NCBI RefSeq assembly: GCF_000340215.1 | Contig: NW_006921534.1 | Location: 2,561,057 to 2,625,056, forward strand | Direction: 5' to 3' | DNA from: Pseudocercospora fijiensis CIRAD86 | Taxonomy: Eukaryota > Ascomycota > Dothideomycetes > Mycosphaerellales > Mycosphaerellaceae | Length of the DNA stretch: 64,000 nucleotides | Shown: positions 57,421 to 64,000 of the stretch, one piece after another | Numbering within the stretch: position 1 is the stretch's first letter | Layout of the letters: every line of letters begins with the position of its first letter | Notes under the pieces: generated by a model | Database searches by the model: none | What the model was told of the DNA's origin: nothing | Seen by the model: only the letters and a program-made list of their open reading frames with translations | Translations under genes and position numbers: made by a program

Positions 57421-59069
57421 ATGCGTCTCTTTGCTAGCATTGCTCTGGTCAGCGGCGTCTCGGCAGTGTCACCACTTGTCGACCTCGATTATTCCACATA
57501 CGAGGGTACGGCACTGTGCAATGGAATCACTCAATGGCTTGGAGTGAGGTTTGCTGCACCTCCGATCGCAGATTTGAGGTTCAAAGCACCGCGAGATCCT
57601 GTTGTGACGAATGCGACCCAAGAAGCGAAAGAGTTTGGGAAATTATGCATGTCTACCGGAACCAGTCCGCCAGATGACAGTTATGATGAGGATTGTTTAT
57701 TCCTGAATGTGTTTGCGCCTTCGAATGCGACCAAGGATTCTAAGCTGCCCGTGTGAGGCGATCAACCTAACTTCAGAGAAAGCAGAAGATGCTGATATCG
57801 TACAGTTACTTTTTCATCCAAGGTGGAGGATTCAACAGTCTGAGCAATGCCAACTACAATGGATCCGGGATTGTTACTGCAGGCAACTTCGACATCATTG
57901 TCGTCAGCATAAACTACCGAGTTGGTCTTTATGGCTTTCTAGCAGGTGAAGAAATCATGAAGAACGGTGGCACGACGAACAATGGTCTCAGAGATCAGCG
58001 CAAGGCCCTCGAGTGGACTCAGAAGTATATCAGTCAATTTGGAGGAGATCCTAAGCACGTCGTCATGGGCGGTGATTCAGCTGGTGCTCAAGCTGTGACG
58101 CTCCAGGTCACTGCTTTCGGAGGTAGAGACGATGGATTGTTTCAAGCCACTGCAGCAGAGTCTCAATCTTTCTCTGCTCTTCGCACGGTCAATGAAAGCC
58201 AATTCGCATACAACAATCTGGTCATCAGAACTGGCTGTACGAGTGAAAATGACACTCTTGCATGCCTCCGCAACCTCACAACCGCCCAGATCCAAGCTGT
58301 GAACATCATCACTCCATTCCCAGGCGCCCAGCAAAACCCGGCATACCTATACGGACCAGTCCTCGACTACGACTTCGTCAGCGACTATACCCTGCGAGCC
58401 TACAAACAAGGCAAATTCGTCAAAGTCCCAGCAATCTACGGCGACGACACAGACGAAGGTCCCGCTTTCGCTCCCCGAAACACATCCTCCTACGCCGAAG
58501 GCAACATATTCCTTCAAAACAACTTCCCAGCCTTCACCTTGGCCCAGCTAGGCCAAATCCCAAAATTTTACCCAGTCGAAGGCACCCCAACATTTCCTAA
58601 CTCCGGCCGCTTCTGGCGTCAAATCGGCAACGCATACGGTGAACTCCGCTACACCTGTCCAGGAATCTACGTCAGCCAACAAGTCGCCGATCACGGCGCA
58701 AAATCTTGGAATTATCGTTGGAATGTCATTGATCCGAAAGATGCTGCCGAAGGACTTGGTGTCAGGCATACCGTTGAGATTCAGGCGATTTGGGGAACGG
58801 AGAATACTCAGGGTCAGGCTCCAGATTCGTATAAGCCGGGAGGAGTCAATGCTGCTATCGTGCCTGTGATGCAAGGCTACTGGACGAGTTTTATTCGGAG
58901 TTTTGATCCGAATATGCATCGCAAGGCTGGGACGCCGAGGTGGGAGCAGTGGGGAGAACAGCGGAGGCTGATGTTTCAGACGAATTATACGATGATGGAG
59001 AGTGTGCCGCAGAAGCAGAAGGAGAGATGTGGGTATTTGAGTAGTATTGGGGTTCATTTGATGCAGTAG
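57421..59069 (+). CDS. Secreted type-B carboxylesterase/lipase
   Basis: Alpha/beta-hydrolase that cleaves carboxylic esters, probably extracellular. Exons are 57,421-57,752 and 57,806-59,069, with a 53-bp intron (GTGAGG...TACAG) restoring LPVYFFIQGGGF, for a total of 531 residues. The signal peptide is MRLFASIALVSGVSA. Family marks: GVRFAAPPIADLRFKAP near the N-terminus; EDCLFLNVFAP (type-B signature 2); oxyanion-hole GGGF; nucleophile elbow GGDSAGAQAV (GxSxG, Ser about residue 215 of the mature ORF); the acidic residue probably within DDTDEGPAF; and the catalytic His in GVRHTVEIQAIWG. Several N-x-S/T sites fit secretion. The start ATG at 57,421 is the first Met and gives the signal peptide directly. 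Confidence 0.93.
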
Positions 59070-59835
59070 ACGGGAATTCGTAGAACATCTGACAGAATTG
59101 TCATGAGATATATGAGAATTGCTGTGGGCTTGACGAGAATAGGAGTCCACTGACAAAGTATTCTAGGACAACTTCAGGTACCAAGGCGTTGAATTCGCCC
59201 GTTTTCATCACCATTCTCCTTTTGTCTTCCTCATCAATCGGCTTTGGCGCACCTGAAGCGATCGATCATGGAGGGTTCTGGGTCCCAACTGCGATGCCAA
59301 AAATTAGCGGAAGAGCAGTATCTTCGTTCCGCAAGACTTACGGCAAGCCTACCACTTCGCCAGGTTGAGGAGAGGCCTCATTTGTATGACATGCCATGCA
59401 TGTCGAGGTTCGGAACAACTTGGGTCTTCCAGCCCCCTGTGAGCAAAAATTTCATCTGCGCCGTCAGGACAATCGAAACCTTTTGCCATTTCGATGCTGC
59501 TGCACAATGTCCGGACACTGGATATTCAAAGCCCATATGAGGTTCAACAAGGTCTGGCCGTTATCATCACTCCGACAGACCGAATCAAAATCGTCATATG
59601 TAGTCAAAAGTAGCACGTCAAATATCCTGCGGCAGGGGTCCATCTGAGGATTTTCCAGGGCGAGGAATTTTACGATACGGAAGGAATGAGCTTGAGGCCT
59701 TGCTGCAAGTGAGCTCACTGCATCGATGTCATTGCGCCTTCTCCTATCAATTCGGTAGCCCGCTCCTTCACTCAAGCAAACGCCTCAGCCCATCCCCGAA
59801 CCAGCACATTACCCGCCTCCTTCCTTGTTGGCCCA
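59070..59835. other. Intergenic region, no supported gene
   Basis: This lies between the 3' ends of the carboxylesterase (plus) and the SDR (minus). Open frames up to about 100 codons have no domain or splice support. Confidence 0.5.
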
Positions 59836-60845
59836 TCACTTCCCAAAATTCTTCTCAATTTTCTTAGGAACATCTTCAAATGCCACCCCGATCTTGTTCA
59901 ACGTACAGCCCGGCCCTTGAGGACCCGGATCATTCAAACCCTCCACCTTCCTGACTTTCTCAGCCAGAACCTCCAGCACGGTACCACCGACATTTTCCGG
60001 ATGAGTGATTAGATCCAGCATGACCTCGGTGACCTGATGTTTTGTGACCCACTTGTCTTTCTCATCGTCAACCCAATCGAGACGATCTTTGGGCCAGAGA
60101 GGTGTTTCGACGATGCCTTGATGTCATGAGCGCCAAAGAGCTGTCAAGCAAGAATGAGGGAGAGATGCTTACCCGGAGCCACAGCATTAACACGAATCCC
60201 CTTCATCGGTTCAAGTAGAGCCAAACTGCGCGTGAACGCAGCAATAGCATGCTTGCTCGCACAATACAACGGAACAGGAAAAACCGTCATTTGTGCAGCA
60301 ATACTCGCAATCAAACAAACAGCTCCCCTCTCCAACTTCTGTCGCAGAAAATAATCAATCGCAAGCTGCGTCGCCCGAACCGGATGCGCAAGATTAATAT
60401 CAAAAACCTTGTAACTCGACGTCTCATTCGTGTCTTTCCCCGCATTGAACTCCCAGAAATTCGTCCAATCCTATTGATATAATCTCATCGTCAGCAACTG
60501 TAGCTAGCACTCACTCACTCCCTCCCTCCCTCCCCTTCTCCTCTCCATACTCACCGGCTCAAAAACCCCCGCCCCAGGAACAACAATATCCAACCTCTTG
60601 AACTGCCTCATGGCCAAATCAAAAGCCGCCTGCAACTGCTTCCAATCCGTAACATCACTTTTCAAAAACACCACTCTCTGCTCCTTCCATTCCGAAACCA
60701 ACTTCTCCGCCTCAGGCGTCAATTGCAGATCTGCGATCACGACATTGCCGCCACGATGTAAAATCTTCTTCGTCAAGTCGAGACAAATTCCAGAGCCTCC
60801 TCCGGTGATTAATGCAGTCTTGCCTTCGACGCTGAGGAATGCCAT
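59836..60845 (-). CDS. Short-chain dehydrogenase, 15-hydroxyprostaglandin-dehydrogenase-like
   Basis: NAD-dependent classical SDR, 289 residues. Minus-strand exons: 60,845-60,555; 60,470-60,173; 60,116-59,836. The introns (GTGAGT...AATAG, GTAAGC...TCAAG) are short and phases agree. It starts MAFLSVEGKTALITGGGSGI. The cofactor motif is TGGGSGIC, with Cys in place of the last Gly of TGxxxGIG. The adenine-binding Asp is in VVIADL, a D at the end of strand 2 that points to NAD rather than NADP. DV in LKSDVTDW and the PGAGV motif (replacing NNAG) follow. The active site is IASIAAQ...YCASK and the next motif NAVAPG. The layout and the C-terminal LDWVDDEKDKWVTKHQVTEV match fungal 15-PGDH-like SDRs; the natural substrate is unknown. 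Confidence 0.9.
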
Positions 60846-61610
60846 AGTTGTGTTGTTGTGCTGTGCTGACTGGCGGTGGACTGACGGGTTTCTTTGTACT
60901 GCCAAAGGATCGACTCCGCACAGCCGAACAAAAGCTCGCACTCGCACGACAGTAAGAGTAAGGTGCTGAATTAGAAAGTGAGCCGTCAAGTCGAGACCAA
61001 TAGCATCTGTTATTAAACGCCAAAGATTCCTGGCCTAGGAATGAGTGGTGTGCGGTCAGCGTGGGGAAAGCTGCTTATATGGAGTTAAATTTAACTATGC
61101 TGTCTGTACCTTGGGAAGTAACGAAGAGGGGCCCAGGTATCCAATGCTTTGTCCGATTCTGACATCGCTACTCGCAAAGAACTCGAGTAGAACTGTGCGA
61201 CTCGTGTCAGCAGACTTCGAATTTTCGGAAGGAAATGGACGACACGTCCTGTAGAAGAGCAATTTCATCACATCATTCTCTACGGATAGAAAGAAGAAGG
61301 GTTTCCTTTCTAGTCATCAGAAACCGTCCTCAATTGATCGGCTCAACAATCTGGAAACGCTTCGCTTAGACATTAACAAGGCTCCGCCCATCATACTTGT
61401 GTATTTGTGCCCGCTTTCCAGACTATCCCAATAAGCCAACCGATACCGCTTTCCATCCTGAGAAGAAGACATACGAGAGATTCTGACCCAGGCCGCGTGT
61501 TCGATCCAGTGTTGTTCAAGTAAGGAAAATACGAGAATGTTTGTTATCCGTTCTAGGGAGTGTGGGTGGAACTGTAAATGGAAACATGCTTGGTGTGCTG
61601 ATGATATGGC
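60846..61610. other. Intergenic region upstream of the SDR
   Basis: It contains the SDR promoter side (60,846 on) and the 3' flank of the PH-domain gene. A palindrome-like AGTTAAATTTAACT lies at 61,083-61,096. No gene is supported. Confidence 0.5.
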
Positions 61611-64000
61611 TCACGTCCGTGACGAAGCCGTTCCATGAGCGTGTGTGTGATACCCGGGTCCGTGATTGTGGCTGCTAAAGCGTGAGCCGAAGCTGGAGTG
61701 CTTGCCGCTGCGATTTCTGAGTGATGCGACGTCGTGCCGACCTACATGATTGTTAGTCATGATCTCTCGCTTAGCTTTAATCGCACGCTTACCATCGCAG
61801 CATGCCCTGACATTCTCCAGCCTGTCAGCATCTCGCTCTTGTTGCTCGATGACAGCTCGAAGATCTTCTGCGCTGTCGGCGATAATGCTGGCATCATAAA
61901 TCCCTGCTGGATCCGCAGGATCATCTCGCCGAACGCTGGCGCTAGAATGGGCACGCTGACTGCTGCCTGGCCTGAAGCGACTAGTTAGTGAACTCATTCG
62001 AGCGCCCATGCTGCCGGACGAGACGCGAGATTCTTTGGGAGTTGTTCCGGCCAGCCTTTTGCTTTGATGGTTGAGCGACGGCATTTGCAGAGACATGGCT
62101 GGGACGGCGTTTCTTGACGTCTGGCGAAGAGTGGCGTCATTTCGTGGAAGGCTGTTAGTCCTCGTTGTCCGGCTGTTGTAGCTGCTCAAGCTAGTCCGGC
62201 GACTGTGGCGGCTGTGGCGGCTTTGGCTGCGTCCAGTGGCAGTGCCAGCCATCCTGCTGAAGCTTTGCCTCACTGTCTTGCCGAACCCAGGGTTGAACTC
62301 ATCAAGCTCATCTTGCGACATCGTGTCCTCTTCTTCAGCTTTTTCTCGCTCCGTTCTCAGAAGCAGGTAGGAGAGTGCATTGAACCATGTCTCATGTCTT
62401 TGACCAGTAGGGGCGGTGAAGACGATCTCGCGGCCAGGAGTGACGACCACAAGAGACTTCCTATGTAGACCAGGAGGATATGCATTGTCGTCCGAAACGA
62501 CGCGGACAGCTTCAATTGCGACACTCTTGGCCTTCAACATCGACTTGCCAGCCGTGCTTGGGTCCTGCTCACTCCAGTACAACGTTCTAGTGTAAGGATG
62601 GACCCAGAAGAATCGTCTGTGTCGCGTTGTGGATGTTTCACTCCTGCCGGCCTTGCGCGTGTATTTCCAGAGGTACTCACCAATCATGGTCTGTGTGATA
62701 GCCTGGATCATTCGCGGATCTGTTGATGGCGTCACATCTGCTGGGTACATGATCTGACCTCTCGTTATGTTGAAGCGTTCGTCCAGCTCGGACGCAAAGG
62801 AAGACATCGACGTTCTATGCGATATCCTATCTGACTGACTGGCGATAGCACTGCGGCTGTCTTTTCGTCGAGGAGGGCGAGGCGTTGTGGAATCACGCGA
62901 ATGGATTGCTCGCTCAACGTATGGTCGTCCTCCAGGCGTGTTTGGACGCGGTCTGTATGCTGACGCAGGCATCGTTGGGGGACCCATAGTACCCGCCGAA
63001 AATGCTGTAAGTGGCACAGCCGGGTTCTGTTGAGCTGCAGCGATCTTGACATTGTGATCTGGAGGAAGTGGAGGCGCGCTGGCGGCGTCTTCACGACGGA
63101 GACTACCCGCACTCGCTGGCCGCTTGGCTTTCTTCAAGGTCGGTGACTCGTAGATGAAAGGTCGAATCTCAGGGTTGATCTTGTCTTTCTTCGAAGGCGT
63201 GGATAGGGCAGCTGCAGCGGCTGCACCGACTACTGTACCAGCAACGGCACTCTTGAATGGCGAGCTTCCAGCATCCTTGAGTGAAGGAACGACAGCCTTG
63301 TCCTTGATCATTGTATCAATGTCCTGACCGGAAACAATAGTCTGTGAGCCCTCGTCGGCCATCGCGCTCTTCGAAGTCACGTTCGGTGAGACATCGCCAA
63401 GTGGCTGTCTTGTGTGTATCGCTAGGCCGGCTGGAGAATTATCTTTCGACACATCTCTGTAGACTTGAATCTCATCATCGCTTGCGCCTGCGAAGACTTG
63501 TGAGTCTTCCGCGGTACCATCTGACTGACTTGCGAATCGCACGTTGCGTTTGAATCCTGGTGTCTCGATTGCCTCGTCTGAATCGTCTCCGCTGAGCGGG
63601 AGATCTTGTCTCCTAGAGCTCCTTTGGGGTAGCATAGGTGTCACTGGCTCTGGTAGCACAGGTGTCAGCTCTTGAGAGAGCACGTCTGAAAAGGCCAGCT
63701 GGACAGGTATTGCTGGAGGCGGCGCAGCAGGCATTGGTGGCACATCAGAAGTGACTTCAGTAGAACGCTGTGCGCCATTGACGACTGGCATTCGACTGGT
63801 ATTAGGTGGTAGTGGCCACATCTCAGGCTCAGTCTCCTCCGAGATGACTGGAGAGGGATCCGTGGAGACAAGAGGAAGATCTTCGACCACAAGTGTCTCC
63901 GGCCCAGCATCGGCATCCGTTTTCATGCTGACCGTGACGGGAAGACCGCGTGCATCCGTACTGGTGCTGATCGTCCGCGCAGGTTGTTTGACATCATTAC
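61611..64000 (-). CDS. ApsA/Num1-like cortical PH-domain protein, 3' part (gene runs off the right edge)
   Basis: Cortex-associated protein that anchors dynein and mitochondria for nuclear positioning in fungi (family knowledge). The frame is open to base 64,000 with no start needed; the Met at 63,926 is internal. After a long low-complexity Pro/Ser region comes a PH domain of the Mcp5/Num1 type, about residues 405-525 counted from that Met. It includes RGQIMYPADV, MIGEYLWKYTRK, HRRFFWVHPYTRTLYWSE, KSLVVVTPGREIVFTAPTGQ and HETWFNALSYLLLRTE. The C-terminus is Ser/Arg-rich, ending HGPGYHTHAHGTASSRT. An internal stretch 61,742-61,792 (minus strand GTAAGC...GACTAAC...GTAG, 51 bp, no stop) is very probably an intron. 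With it removed, the C-terminal tail loses 17 residues. Lipid-binding residues were not assessed. Confidence 0.88.
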   Translation of the reverse strand, partial: NDVKQPARTISTSTDARGLPVTVSMKTDADAGPETLVVEDLPLVSTDPSPVISEETEPEMWPLPPNTSRMPVVNGAQRSTEVTSDVPPMPAAPPPAIPVQLAFSDVLSQELTPVLPEPVTPMLPQRSSRRQDLPLSGDDSDEAIETPGFKRNVRFASQSDGTAEDSQVFAGASDDEIQVYRDVSKDNSPAGLAIHTRQPLGDVSPNVTSKSAMADEGSQTIVSGQDIDTMIKDKAVVPSLKDAGSSPFKSAVAGTVVGAAAAAALSTPSKKDKINPEIRPFIYESPTLKKAKRPASAGSLRREDAASAPPLPPDHNVKIAAAQQNPAVPLTAFSAGTMGPPTMPASAYRPRPNTPGGRPYVERAIHSRDSTTPRPPRRKDSRSAIASQSDRISHRTSMSSFASELDERFNITRGQIMYPADVTPSTDPRMIQAITQTMIGEYLWKYTRKAGRSETSTTRHRRFFWVHPYTRTLYWSEQDPSTAGKSMLKAKSVAIEAVRVVSDDNAYPPGLHRKSLVVVTPGREIVFTAPTGQRHETWFNALSYLLLRTEREKAEEEDTMSQDELDEFNPGFGKTVRQSFSRMAGTATGRSQSRHSRHSRRTSLSSYNSRTTRTNSLPRNDATLRQTSRNAVPAMSLQMPSLNHQSKRLAGTTPKESRVSSGSMGARMSSLTSRFRPGSSQRAHSSASVRRDDPADPAGIYDASIIADSAEDLRAVIEQQERDADRLENVRACCDGKRAIKAKREIMTNNHVGRHDVASLRNRSGKHSSFGSRFSSHNHGPGYHTHAHGTASSRT

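Noticed and set aside
58548..59156. 202-codon open frame antisense to the carboxylesterase
   Set aside because: Shadow of the carboxylesterase 3' exon; no domain.

Overview
Organism: a filamentous ascomycete, most likely a dothideomycete. The evidence is short GT...AG introns with CTAAC/CTGAC-type branch sites, an ApsA/Num1-type cortical PH protein, a fungal VDAC, fungal-type SDR and carboxylesterase genes, and large repeat blocks bearing repeat-induced point mutation (RIP). In those blocks CpA/TpG is strongly depleted and TpA enriched while CpG survives. Decayed ORFs are broken almost only by TAG/TAA at former Gln (CAG/CAA) or Trp (TGG) codons, so many can still be read through. No species is named. 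Layout: (1) 1-20,750, a RIP-mutated transposon graveyard with a 136-bp tandem repeat, a Plavaka/KDZ transposase, a GATC-rich inverted-repeat cluster, a Ty3/gypsy integrase, two long unrecognised ORFs, a solo-type LTR and a histone H3-like pseudogene between perfect 43-bp inverted repeats. (2) 20,760-22,140, a non-mutated islet with a truncated SDR gene fused out of frame to the 3' part of a polysaccharide deacetylase gene. (3) 22,141-36,609, a 14.5-kb insertion that splits that deacetylase gene. It carries the front and back parts of a piggyBac-type transposase 11 kb apart, a DUF6589-like ORF and a RecQ-type helicase. The last deacetylase exon resumes at 36,610. (4) 36,709-40,260, single-copy DNA with one intact Mid2-like Ser/Thr-rich membrane protein gene. 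(5) 40,263-54,500, a second repeat island: a DNA transposon with a TNP2/KDZ-like transposase, into which a complete chromodomain gypsy element (41,393-48,428, 198-bp LTRs, TCTTT target duplication) has inserted. (6) 54,500-64,000, ordinary gene space: mitochondrial porin, secreted carboxylesterase, a 15-PGDH-like SDR and the 3' part of an ApsA/Num1-like PH protein that runs off the right edge. How it fits together: the intact genes are housekeeping or cell-surface functions with no operon-like relation. The mobile elements form nested layers, and RIP has inactivated every transposon ORF seen here. The best candidate for something undescribed is the 14.5-kb insertion (possible cargo-carrying piggyBac-related element). 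The H3-like pseudogene cassette and a palindromic 25-bp motif shared by three repeat loci come next. All translations were read by eye, so ORF limits inside RIP-mutated regions are approximate.
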